This document shows, piece by piece, positions 1-7,343 of a DNA stretch of 11,104 nt. The DNA is from Proteobacteria bacterium UBA4457 (GTDB lineage: Bacteria; Pseudomonadota; Gammaproteobacteria; Ga0077536): positions 1-11,104 of the forward strand of contig DGOV01000023.1 in assembly GCA_002390205.1 (NCBI GenBank), in the 5' to 3' direction. The notes beneath the pieces are model-generated. The model did no database searches. It saw only the letters and a program-made list of their open reading frames with translations, and was not told the DNA's origin. Within the stretch, counting starts at the first letter, position 1. The number at the start of each line of letters is the position of its first letter. Position numbers and translations under genes: made by a program.

Positions 1-1
1 C

Positions 2-856
2 GCCCTGATGATTCCCGAATCAAGCACTCATCTTTTTTCTGGACAGGTTGCGCTGGTGCAACTTGGCGTAAATCCTCGCGTAATCCACGATAGTTTAGCT
101 ATGGCTGCAGACTTTACCGAACACGGTTTTGATTTATCTGGGAATTCCCGTGCGGCTGCATTGGTCGAGCTTCGTCAGGCATTGGATGATGCAAAGGACT
201 TTTCTCGCAACAAAAAAGCGGCGCTGGCTGGAGACCACAGAAAATACGAACTCTCCTATGCAGACTTGGCCTCATTAGAGCCAGTAGTCAATGGAAGTAA
301 ACCTTTGCTCGTTCATACCAACCGCGCGAGTGATATTAGAAATATTCTTAAATTGGCTAAAGAATTTCAGCTAAACCTAATTCTCTCTAGTGTCATGGAG
401 GGATGGATGGTCGCTGACGAAATCGCAGCAGCCGGCGTTCCGGTGATAATTGATCCGATCAATAATCTACCAAGTTCCTATGAAACCCTTGGAGCTCGGC
501 TTGATAATGCGAAGCTGTTATCCGATGCGGGCGTTAAACTATTGTTTACCAATACAAGTCGCAGCACCTCTCATAATGCCTATCTCGTCAGACAAGCAGC
601 CGGTAATGCCGTAGCCAATGGCCTAGACAAAATAGTTGCCATAGCCGCAATGACTGCTAACCCAGCACAACTATTTGATGCGCCAGTTAGTGGCGTTATT
701 GCTGTGGGAGCGGTTGCCGACCTAGTACTCTGGGGTGGCGATCCTCTGGAACTCACTAGTGAAGCCGAACTAGTTATGATTAACGGTGAAATAATTCCAA
801 TGGAAAGCCGCTCTCTGCAGTTGCGCGATCGCTATTTTAAACGCCTACAACCTTAA
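2..856 (+). CDS. Amidohydrolase family protein, C-terminal part (5' end outside window)
   Basis: The reading frame is open to the left edge (Ala-Leu precede the first Met at 8) and no ribosome binding site is visible, so the gene starts upstream. About 284 C-terminal residues are present; imidazolonepropionase-like amidohydrolases are usually above 400, so the N-terminal metal-binding HxH part is missing from view. Visible landmarks, counted from Met at 8, are SRAAALVELRQALDDAKDF (47-65), LVHTNRASDI with His103, the EGWMVADEIAAAGVPVIIDP block (from 131), ARLDNAKLLSDAGV (163-175), SHNAYLVRQAAGNAVANGL (188-206), and the closing 'MTANPAQLF ... GAVADLVLWGGDPL' strand typical of the family. The 'SSVMEGW' segment has no His at the place where metal-type amidohydrolases have one; I recall related proteins having a non-His residue there. 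Substrate is unknown; imide or peptide-like hydrolysis is possible. It ends in a hairpin terminator and probably belongs to the ancestral chromosome rather than to the inserted cluster. Confidence 0.85.
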   Translation, partial: ALMIPESSTHLFSGQVALVQLGVNPRVIHDSLAMAADFTEHGFDLSGNSRAAALVELRQALDDAKDFSRNKKAALAGDHRKYELSYADLASLEPVVNGSKPLLVHTNRASDIRNILKLAKEFQLNLILSSVMEGWMVADEIAAAGVPVIIDPINNLPSSYETLGARLDNAKLLSDAGVKLLFTNTSRSTSHNAYLVRQAAGNAVANGLDKIVAIAAMTANPAQLFDAPVSGVIAVGAVADLVLWGGDPLELTSEAELVMINGEIIPMESRSLQLRDRYFKRLQP

Positions 857-866
857 TTTAGCACAC

Positions 867-899
867 GTAAAACTCCCAGTTATTTACTGGGCCTTTTAC
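867..899. terminator. Bidirectional hairpin terminator after the amidohydrolase
   Basis: An inner perfect 6-bp stem, CCCAGT/ACTGGG with loop TATTT, is extended outward across a 2x2 internal loop by GTAAAA/TTTTAC. The A-rich 5' arm and U-rich 3' arm allow it to work in both directions. It starts 10 nt after the amidohydrolase stop. It also sits 15 nt beyond the stop codon of the stranded uvrB remnant, as expected if it once served two convergent genes, the amidohydrolase and uvrB. Confidence 0.7.
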
Positions 900-914
900 C
901 CTTCAGAAATACAA

Positions 915-953
915 TTAGGAAGCCGAGATTTTCTCTCTAAGTTCGCCCTGCAT
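915..953 (-). pseudogene. Stranded remnant of the uvrB 3' end (attL-like repeat)
   Basis: On the minus strand this stretch reads MQGELREKISAS followed by TAA, and corresponds codon for codon to the end of the intact uvrB tail at the other side of the window (MLGKLREKSLAS, TAG). At DNA level 919-953 matches 10961-10995 at 31 of 35 positions, including a perfect 15-bp core (TTTTCTCTCTAAGTT on the plus strand). Upstream of this the frame runs into a TGA at 993-995 and shows no UvrB likeness, so only about 13 codons are preserved. It is best read as the displaced original 3' end of uvrB, next to its old terminator. Confidence 0.7.
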
Positions 954-1174
954 TAACATTGGTAGACTGCACAGAACTCTATCGCCGATCACTCAGCAAA
1001 TGTTCACTAAACAATCTCCGACGCTTCAAAGAGATTTGTTGATTCGCCGCTACGTGTTTGAAGTTATCTCGCCGTGCATCGACTATTCTCTAACGAAGTT
1101 TTGATCAATCCTTTAAACCACTTATCAACTAACTGTGTCAATGGAGGTCAGAACAAAATATTTTAATGGAAACA
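954..1174. other. Gene-free spacer at the left end of the inserted region
   Basis: Together with the terminator and the uvrB remnant this fills the gap from 857 to 1174. Only short frames exist here, for example 34 codons on the plus strand at 1000-1104 with no Shine-Dalgarno site and no recognisable motif. I see no integrase fragment, tRNA, tandem repeat or convincing terminator for the leftward sulfotransferase. If the flanking repeats are attachment sites, this spacer is where a degraded recombination module might have been, but nothing readable remains. Confidence 0.4.
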
Positions 1175-1963
1175 CTACTTATAGCCAAGTAACTCGCGTA
1201 AGCCTGGTACAGAAAAATTTATTAACTGTTTTTGTATTTCCGGTAATTCATTAGGAATCACATCTGTCACGTTACTTAGATTTTCTCGCGCCGTACCACT
1301 TTGGTTTCTATCTGCACCGATAGTGACCCGCTGCTTCCAATCAGTCGGCAGATCACTGAGACCCATAGAACCAAATAATTCACTAAAAAACTCAAAGGAC
1401 TCATCACTATCCAAATTCAAAACAAACCTGCAAACATCTTCATACTTTACAATAGTTGCCTTAGTACCCAACCATCCGACCGCATTATGAACGTAAATAT
1501 CTTCAAGCGATGGAGACTTGCCATGAATCCCTAAAATCATCATGTTTAGTACCTCATCGATTGAGACATTGCCTCCCTTCAAGTGTTCAAGGGAACCTTT
1601 AAATGTATCGGATAAAAAGAACCTAGCCCTAGCTAAAACCCAGTCGTGGGGATCACGCACTAAAACTATATGCTTGACTTGACGCAAGGCCATCGCAGAA
1701 TCGTCTGAGAAGAGTAAGTGACCCCAACTTAACTTAGGCTCTGATGTATCAAAGGCTCTTATATGCTGCCCGAGAATCGGAATCTGTATAAATGCTTCGT
1801 GATACTGCTGCTCTACCGGGGCGAACATTCTAACAATATTACGCAGCAAATGAGTCCCTGATTTAGGAACACTATTTAAGAAGACTGGCGTTTGAAGAGG
1901 TATCTGATCAAAATTGCCATTTAGATCATTTAGATCATCAGCTTTCGCATTAATAGTGGGCAT
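1175..1963 (-). CDS. Sulfotransferase-domain protein, 262 aa
   Basis: Predicted cytosolic PAPS-dependent sulfotransferase that would move sulfate to a hydroxyl or amine of an unknown acceptor. The 5'-phosphosulfate loop is SVPKSGTHLL (residues 31-40, Lys34). The 3'-phosphate segment is HIVLVRDPHDWVLARARF (98-115) with Arg103, but the serine normally eight residues after that Arg is Ala111. A later VGWLGTKATIVKYEDV block (162-176) and the 'RNQSGTAREN' stretch near 219 match the C-terminal part of the fold. I chose ATG at 1963 because it has AAGGA 8 nt upstream; the longer frame begins with a TTG (1984) lacking a site. It lies beyond the receptor's terminator, so it needs read-through or its own promoter. 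Residues 10-15 contain a small duplication (DLN-DLN). Acceptor specificity is not readable; the family is distinct in sequence from the second sulfotransferase of this window. Confidence 0.85.
   Translation of the reverse strand: MPTINAKADDLNDLNGNFDQIPLQTPVFLNSVPKSGTHLLRNIVRMFAPVEQQYHEAFIQIPILGQHIRAFDTSEPKLSWGHLLFSDDSAMALRQVKHIVLVRDPHDWVLARARFFLSDTFKGSLEHLKGGNVSIDEVLNMMILGIHGKSPSLEDIYVHNAVGWLGTKATIVKYEDVCRFVLNLDSDESFEFFSELFGSMGLSDLPTDWKQRVTIGADRNQSGTARENLSNVTDVIPNELPEIQKQLINFSVPGLRELLGYK
1921..1938 (-). repeat. 9-bp in-frame tandem duplication (TTAGATCAT x2)
   Basis: Two perfect adjacent copies of TTAGATCAT (plus strand) encode the repeated Asp-Leu-Asn near the N-terminus of the sulfotransferase. 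It adds three residues without breaking the frame and lies before the catalytic fold. Confidence 0.7.
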
Positions 1964-1971
1964 AGTATTTT

Positions 1972-1976
1972 TCCTT
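1972..1976 (-). promoter_or_regulatory. Ribosome binding site fixing the sulfotransferase start
   Basis: AAGGA on the minus strand lies 8 nt before the ATG at 1963. The upstream in-frame TTG at 1984 would place this site inside the coding region, so the ATG is preferred. Confidence 0.65.
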
Positions 1977-2013
1977 TTTAGCAACTACCTTGAGCATATA
2001 TTCAAATGTAACA

Positions 2014-2047
2014 CATAAAAAGATGCCCCCAAAAAGGAGGCATCTTT
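2014..2047 (-). terminator. Rho-independent terminator of the TonB-dependent receptor
   Basis: On the minus strand a perfect 9-bp stem AAAGATGCC/GGCATCTTT encloses an 11-nt loop and is followed by further Ts (CATCTTTTTATG). It begins 44 nt after the receptor stop codon. This separates the receptor transcript from the downstream sulfotransferase gene. Confidence 0.85.
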
Positions 2048-2091
2048 CGCTACTTGCGCTTTGAGTACCAAAAACTTTCTAACTAATACCC

Positions 2092-5052
2092 CTAGAAGTC
2101 CTTAGATACGTTCAAGAAGAAAGCGCGACCAACCCAGTTATATTGGGAGTAAAACGCTGAATTACCTTCAGTGCTTACCTGGCCTAAGTTCAAAGTAGTC
2201 AGTCTTGGTGGTTTTTTACCCATGACATTATTAACACCAAATCTAGCCACCATTTTTTGATCCGGGAAGGCTCTCGTGACTGAAAGGTTGTGATACATGA
2301 CAGTCGGCGCTTCTAAGACAACACGCACTGGCGTCCCTCGATAGCTTGCCATGTCCCCACCATAAGTACGATGATTAGATGCTTCACCAATCATCTGGAC
2401 TCCCCAGTAGTAAGTCCAGTCATTATTAATCAACTGCAGCGAGGCATTACCAGTCCACTTGGGATCACCCATACGTCCATTATAGTCAGTTGCTGTTGAG
2501 TCAGTTCTCAGCTGGAGAGCGTCCTCTATCTGGAAGGTATGTTGAGTGTCAAACACTAACTCACCCCACTTAACCTCAGTACTGTAACGTATAGCCAAAT
2601 CCCAACCGCGATTGATTTGAGAAGCAATATTCAGATAGCTGTCATTAATATTATCAACTTTGCCATCCACTGGGTCACGCTCGAACTGATCACAAAGCGG
2701 CTCGTTAGGGTAATTTTCTGAATAGTAACATCCAGCTACAATATTACTGGCACCTAGCTGCGATACTTCGTCATCTATTTCAATATCGAAGTAATCGGCC
2801 GATATACTAAGGTCAGCAAATTCAGGTCTCCAAATAAGACCAATCGTATTAGCCTCTGACGTTTCCGCCTCAAGCACCCCAAACCCACCGCCTGTAATCA
2901 CTGTAGCACTGATGGCTGCGTAGTGGTCAGGGTCGACACCATCTGCTGCACAGTTATCGGCTAGACGTTGCGGTATGCTGCCCTCAGCTATCTTGTCACC
3001 CCAACCAATACAGGGGTCAACAGCACGCTGGCTAATTGAACTTGTTTGACTGTCTAAGAACAATTCAAACAGAGCAGGAGTACGGAATGATGTTCCATGC
3101 CCCATTCTCATTCTGAGGGTATCAGTGATTTCCCAGTTTAAACCGACCTTATATGTATCGCCTGAACCATACGAGTCCACATCTGTATAACGCGCAGATG
3201 CATTCATCGTTAAGCTTTTGATCATGGGTAAGTCTTCTATCAGAGGAACATCAATCTCCCCAAAAATTGCCGTTGTCGTGTCGTCTCCTTCAGTAATTCC
3301 CGCTGTTGACATCAATGCCGCATTTCCTGATCTTGTGATCTCTCCAGGAGTGTCGAGAATCTCATCTGTACGATAATGGAATCCAACCGCAACAGAGACC
3401 TCACCGGCTGGCAGCTCCACTAGGGGTCCAGTTACAAATCCCTCAACGGATTGTTGCTCATAAACAGTTGTGCCAGTTTCCCAGCCAAATAGGTACGCTT
3501 TTTCAGAGGCGCTAAACTCACCAGCCAAGAACTGAGGATCAAACCAAGGTAAGTCTTGACAAGGAACTCCACTTGCAAGAGTAGTCCCCTCGCAAAGTCC
3601 AGCTGCCCAGTTATTACCGCGCATCGCATCATCGAAAACCTGCTGCGTTTTATACTCAGCATCTGACTTAGAGAACTGGTAAGACAAGTCAAACTGCCAA
3701 TCATCAGAAATATCGCCCATCACACCAGCTACAAATCGAGTGTAGTCAATCTCAACTGAAGAATCATTTTGATCAGTAATTGGTGTTGAGCTCAACCACT
3801 GGTTTCCTGTCCAACCTTCTGCAGTGGGAGCGCTGTTCGCTGTAAAATAGTCGCTCTGTGAATTATAGGTGTATGACCAGAACTGACGGTAGCCATTGAC
3901 ATAGTTCTTTCGTTTGTTCAAAAGTACTTCAGCATATCCCGTCACATTGTCAGAAAATTCATATGACGCCTCTCCATAAAAAGTCGCGATTTCCGTTTCA
4001 GGGATTAATGATGCTGCATCCTGGAAGGGGTGATCAGCATTAGTCACCGAATCAGATGCTCGGTCATAGGACACAGGGAACCATCCCGGAGGAGTGTTCA
4101 TGCCAGCAAAATCCTCGAAAGAAGGTATGGTATCACCAAGGTTACCATCATAGTCATACTGCGCTTTGGCGCGACTAGGAACGTCTCCGGAGTAGTCATA
4201 AATCCATACATGGCCCCATAAGAGATCGGTACAGTGAGGCTCACCAGTGCGAGGATCAATCACGTCCGCCCGATTACCTGGGGTGCTACTGCTGGGATCA
4301 AATATGTATTGCTCGCCACAGCGGAAATAATCTCTATCTCCTTTAGCTAGCTCTTCACGCTTGTAATAGTCAGCAGTACCTCTGTAGCGCAACTTGTCTC
4401 GTGTCTCGCCAAATGACAAGGTTACTCTTGAAACTTCACCACCTGATTCATCTGGTTGTGATGCAAATGCATCAAAAGTCCCGCCGTCACTCTTGTCGGT
4501 GATAATATTAACTACACCCGCAACAGCATCAGATCCATAGATTGATGAGGCACCATCTTTCAAAATTTCAACTCTCTCTATTGCCGCGAGAGGTAATACA
4601 TTGAAGTCAAACGATGAAACAGCTCCCCTGACTCCCGCAGGTCCAGCACGTCGCCCGTTGAGCAGAACCAATGTTCGGTTGGCTCCCAATCCACGCAATG
4701 ATAGTGTTGCGGCACCCGTTCCACCATTCTGAACGAATGCAGTTGAGGAGGCTGCAGTTACCTGGGGTGATCCCGCTGCAACCGGGTTAGTCTGCAAGAG
4801 CGTCGCTATATCACCAATCCCCTGCACCTCAGCCGTTTCCATTAAAATAACTTCCATGGGGGACGAGCTAGAAAAAACGTCCCTGGAAATACGAGAACCC
4901 GTAACGACAACTTCCTCTACAGTAGATTCCGCTTGCTCTTCAGCCGCCGCCTCTACCGCCTCAGACTCAATAGCAGACTGCGCTAAGAGGGCCTGACTCG
5001 AAAATACCGTAAGCGCACCTATGGCCATTGATAATTGACTTTTCTTAAACAT
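2092..5052 (-). CDS. TonB-dependent outer-membrane receptor, 986 aa
   Basis: Energy-dependent importer of a scarce ligand across the outer membrane, driven by TonB-ExbBD. Residues 1 to about 25 form a signal peptide (MFKKSQLSMAIGALTVFSSQ then ALLAQS). An Ala/Glu-rich linker follows (28-46), then a TonB-box-like VEEVVVTGSR (45-54) and the plug domain with LSLRGLGANRTLVLLNGRR (117-135) and ERVEILKDGASSIYGSDAVA (159-178). The remainder is a 22-strand-type barrel ending in Phe986, the usual outer-membrane assembly signal. The length is at the large end of the family. There is no N-terminal signalling domain that would speak to an anti-sigma factor. The start has GGGAGA 6 nt upstream. It follows the peptidase and halogenase genes in the same direction after a 258-nt gap, so it may also have its own promoter. 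Trp-halogenase genes beside receptors of this kind are known from several Proteobacteria; the ligand here is unknown. Confidence 0.95.
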   Translation of the reverse strand: MFKKSQLSMAIGALTVFSSQALLAQSAIESEAVEAAAEEQAESTVEEVVVTGSRISRDVFSSSSPMEVILMETAEVQGIGDIATLLQTNPVAAGSPQVTAASSTAFVQNGGTGAATLSLRGLGANRTLVLLNGRRAGPAGVRGAVSSFDFNVLPLAAIERVEILKDGASSIYGSDAVAGVVNIITDKSDGGTFDAFASQPDESGGEVSRVTLSFGETRDKLRYRGTADYYKREELAKGDRDYFRCGEQYIFDPSSSTPGNRADVIDPRTGEPHCTDLLWGHVWIYDYSGDVPSRAKAQYDYDGNLGDTIPSFEDFAGMNTPPGWFPVSYDRASDSVTNADHPFQDAASLIPETEIATFYGEASYEFSDNVTGYAEVLLNKRKNYVNGYRQFWSYTYNSQSDYFTANSAPTAEGWTGNQWLSSTPITDQNDSSVEIDYTRFVAGVMGDISDDWQFDLSYQFSKSDAEYKTQQVFDDAMRGNNWAAGLCEGTTLASGVPCQDLPWFDPQFLAGEFSASEKAYLFGWETGTTVYEQQSVEGFVTGPLVELPAGEVSVAVGFHYRTDEILDTPGEITRSGNAALMSTAGITEGDDTTTAIFGEIDVPLIEDLPMIKSLTMNASARYTDVDSYGSGDTYKVGLNWEITDTLRMRMGHGTSFRTPALFELFLDSQTSSISQRAVDPCIGWGDKIAEGSIPQRLADNCAADGVDPDHYAAISATVITGGGFGVLEAETSEANTIGLIWRPEFADLSISADYFDIEIDDEVSQLGASNIVAGCYYSENYPNEPLCDQFERDPVDGKVDNINDSYLNIASQINRGWDLAIRYSTEVKWGELVFDTQHTFQIEDALQLRTDSTATDYNGRMGDPKWTGNASLQLINNDWTYYWGVQMIGEASNHRTYGGDMASYRGTPVRVVLEAPTVMYHNLSVTRAFPDQKMVARFGVNNVMGKKPPRLTTLNLGQVSTEGNSAFYSQYNWVGRAFFLNVSKDF

Positions 5053-5058
5053 AGTATC

Positions 5059-5064
5059 TCTCCC
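5059..5064 (-). promoter_or_regulatory. Ribosome binding site of the receptor gene
   Basis: GGGAGA on the minus strand, 6 nt before the ATG at 5052. It is a strong site and agrees with the signal-peptide start. Confidence 0.65.
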
Positions 5065-5164
5065 GAAGAAACTAAAAAATTTTCATGAGTAATCAGCAGA
5101 AAAGATGGACCCTTCTCCCCAGGCTACTCAAAGCTACAAGAATATAAAATTCACAACTTCCATG

Positions 5165-5177
5165 TGATGTTACATCA
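5165..5177. promoter_or_regulatory. Small palindrome TGATGTTACATCA upstream of the receptor
   Basis: Perfect 6-bp half-sites TGATGT/ACATCA around a single T, 112 nt upstream of the receptor start codon. The size and symmetry fit a dimeric repressor or activator site, but it does not match a regulator I can name and it is not a Fur box. No convincing -35/-10 pair was found with which to place it. Confidence 0.35.
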
Positions 5178-5181
5178 ATTT

Positions 5182-5206
5182 TGATTAAAATGAACTATTT
5201 TAATCA
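5182..5206. repeat. AT-rich inverted repeat in the peptidase-receptor gap
   Basis: Perfect 10-bp arms TGATTAAAAT/ATTTTAATCA with a 5-nt GAACT loop. It lies 105 nt after the peptidase stop and 130 nt before the receptor start. The arms are nearly all A/T and no U-run follows on the minus strand, so a binding site is more likely than a terminator. Confidence 0.45.
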
Positions 5207-5310
5207 CATATTTTGTCACTCATGACCCAAATGAATATTTCTGCTCGAGCCACGGCAGCCATGCGGCGATTACACAACTTGAAGAACCGTCACACATTTT
5301 AAACTTAGGG

Positions 5311-7290
5311 TTAACTGCCTATATTCCTCTTAAAAAAGGCCAGCAGTCGCCCATACAACTCTTCTCTATTGTCAACATTAACGAATCCGTGACCCTCTTT
5401 ACGCTTTACAAGCCACTCGTAGGGTATATCCCGCTCATCTAAAGCGTTACGGAGGGCTTCCGCATGAGCAACAGGCACTCTCTGATCAATCGCACCATGA
5501 ATGATCATGACGTCCGCTTTCAAATCGTCGATATAAGTAAGCGGCGAGCCACGCTTGCACTCAGCTTCAGTGCTACAAATCGCTTCACTAATATAATCAA
5601 GTCCTTCATCACGACGCTGGATATCTCCTTTTTGAGACATCATCTGCAAATCATAGACTCCTACATAACCTGCTGTGCACGCATAGAGATCAGGCTCCTT
5701 TACCGCGCTCATTAGAGCCGAATAGCCCCCATAAGACGCCCCATATATACAGACGCGTCCCTCCTCTGTTATCCCAGAATCAATCGCCCAACGCACAGAA
5801 TCGGTCAAGTCGTCCTGCATTTCAAAGGCCCATTGTTTATATGCTGAGTACATGAAATCCTTTCCGTATCCACCAGACCCTCGAAAATTCACCTGCAAAA
5901 CACCATATCCTCGGCTGGCTAGCATCTGTACCTCAGGGTTATAACCCCAACTATCACGAGGACCATAAGGCCCACCATGGGGGTGCATAATTAATGGCAC
6001 AGGCCCTTCCGCATCCTCTGGAAGAGTCAAGTAAGCGTAGACAGCTTTACCATCGCGCATTGTCAGCTTATAGGGAACAGTACTACTGAGTTTCGAAGAA
6101 TCAATTAAAGAGTGCGCTTGACGTATTTTAGTCAACTTTGATGTAGCAAAATCGTACAGAAGGTACATCCCTGGAAGCTTATCACTAGTAACCCCCACAA
6201 TAGCTAATTGCGACCCATCCTCTCCTTTGCTACTCTTCGAAATTATATCTACACTGTACTGAGGAAATTTTCTTTGCAACCCAACTAAAACTTTGTTGTA
6301 GTCAAGATTCTCTGAGAGCGGCACGTACATAGGATAGTCCGGCTGAACCCATACTCCTGCAATATCGCCTGAGTCCGAACTCTGCTCCTCTCCTGAAAAT
6401 GTTACTTGATCAACATCAACAAAAGGATGGCTGTACATCAACTGAGTATCGCCCGAACTCATTTCATAGGAATACAAAGCTTGGGTATCAGTTTCAATAT
6501 TGTCTAGAATATAGGCTATTTTGTTATCAGCTGAAAAGCCTACAGGAACAAAGCTTCCCCCGTTCCTCTTAGCCTGCTTAATTAACCGCCAATCCTTGCC
6601 TTCACGCACAAATACCTTAAATTTTTCACCATCATCAAGATCAACCCCATGAGCAAAACGAAGCTCACCATCGCCATCTAGCGTCAAGCTCGCTCTCTTT
6701 ATTGGGGAACGAGCGAGATTTTTCTCACGCCCCGTATAGGTGTTCAACTTAACTAACCTAGTATAGGCACCATCCTCGCTTCCGTATGTGTACACAGACA
6801 TCAGGACGTTCTTTTTATCATCCGGCAAAGTATGCTCTAAATATGCGCCAGCTCTTTTTGAATGACGACTCAGGTGACTCTTTGATTGCTTTCCTGAACC
6901 ATAGATCCACCTCTTTTTAGTCCCGTCAATATTCACAGCGATAATATTGCCCGTACTGAAAGGGATTTCCTGGATGCCTGACTTTACAGCTTCCCAAGCT
7001 ATCAGCCTTTCATCATTAGCCCATACAAAGCTCCCAATATATGCTGATCCTGTCATTTTGATTTCATGGAGATTTTCGAGGGTTTTTGCATCCATCACCA
7101 TAAGGCTTGAGCCACCAAGACCGCTATTTTTATCCACGACTCCCGCAATATAGTCACCCGAGGGACTTATCCGCATTTGAGACCAAGTTGAAAATTCAGC
7201 GAAATGTCGCAAAGGGGTTAAATCAGCCATCACTCCTGACGAAAAAATCAATCCACTTACTAATAGAACTCTAACTAAAAATTTATTCAT
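5311..7290 (-). CDS. Secreted S9-family (prolyl oligopeptidase-type) peptidase, 659 aa
   Basis: Serine hydrolase expected to cleave peptides in the periplasm. Residues 1-22 are a signal peptide (MNKFLVRVLLVSGLIFSSGV then MA). Residues from about 25 to 400 form the beta-propeller-like region, with 'MRISPSGDYIAGV' (39-51) at its start. The C-terminal alpha/beta-hydrolase domain shows HPHGGPYGPRDSWG (436-449), NFRGSGGYGKDF (468-479), the nucleophile Ser519 in YGASYGGYS, Asp602 in HGAIDQRVP and His634 in KEGHGF, so the triad is complete. I chose ATG at 7290 because it opens directly onto the signal peptide; the frame continues 22 codons upstream, overlapping the halogenase end, but that extension would bury the signal. 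A weak GGA lies 9 nt before it. The gene is 53 nt downstream of the halogenase and probably cotranscribed. A dipeptidyl- or acyl-peptidase-like specificity is possible; the exact bond cleaved cannot be told. Confidence 0.92.
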   Translation of the reverse strand: MNKFLVRVLLVSGLIFSSGVMADLTPLRHFAEFSTWSQMRISPSGDYIAGVVDKNSGLGGSSLMVMDAKTLENLHEIKMTGSAYIGSFVWANDERLIAWEAVKSGIQEIPFSTGNIIAVNIDGTKKRWIYGSGKQSKSHLSRHSKRAGAYLEHTLPDDKKNVLMSVYTYGSEDGAYTRLVKLNTYTGREKNLARSPIKRASLTLDGDGELRFAHGVDLDDGEKFKVFVREGKDWRLIKQAKRNGGSFVPVGFSADNKIAYILDNIETDTQALYSYEMSSGDTQLMYSHPFVDVDQVTFSGEEQSSDSGDIAGVWVQPDYPMYVPLSENLDYNKVLVGLQRKFPQYSVDIISKSSKGEDGSQLAIVGVTSDKLPGMYLLYDFATSKLTKIRQAHSLIDSSKLSSTVPYKLTMRDGKAVYAYLTLPEDAEGPVPLIMHPHGGPYGPRDSWGYNPEVQMLASRGYGVLQVNFRGSGGYGKDFMYSAYKQWAFEMQDDLTDSVRWAIDSGITEEGRVCIYGASYGGYSALMSAVKEPDLYACTAGYVGVYDLQMMSQKGDIQRRDEGLDYISEAICSTEAECKRGSPLTYIDDLKADVMIIHGAIDQRVPVAHAEALRNALDERDIPYEWLVKRKEGHGFVNVDNREELYGRLLAFFKRNIGS

Positions 7291-7343
7291 CTTAAGATAT
7301 CCATAAAAGTTGTACTTGAAAAATTTACCCACTGCCCAGGTGA

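Noticed and set aside
1000..1104. 34-codon plus-strand frame in the left spacer, and a minus-strand frame reading LVDKWFKGLIKTSLENSRCT
   Set aside because: Neither has a Shine-Dalgarno site or a recognisable domain; the slight look of a recombinase fragment is too short to defend.
3432..3704. Open frames inside the receptor gene (3432-3704 minus, 4030-4221 plus)
   Set aside because: They lie in other frames of a convincing 986-codon gene and show no motif or ribosome binding site.
5100..5170. Sigma-70 promoter for the receptor
   Set aside because: TATATT can be read as a -10, but no acceptable -35 lies 16-18 nt upstream, so no promoter is called.
5219..5275. GC-rich patch near 5248-5270 as a terminator for the peptidase
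   Set aside because: The possible pairings are short and imperfect and no U-run follows on the minus strand.
5464..5715. Plus-strand open frames antisense to the peptidase and halogenase (5464-5715, 6947-7153, 8619-8837)
   Set aside because: Shadows of real minus-strand genes with intact catalytic motifs; no independent support.
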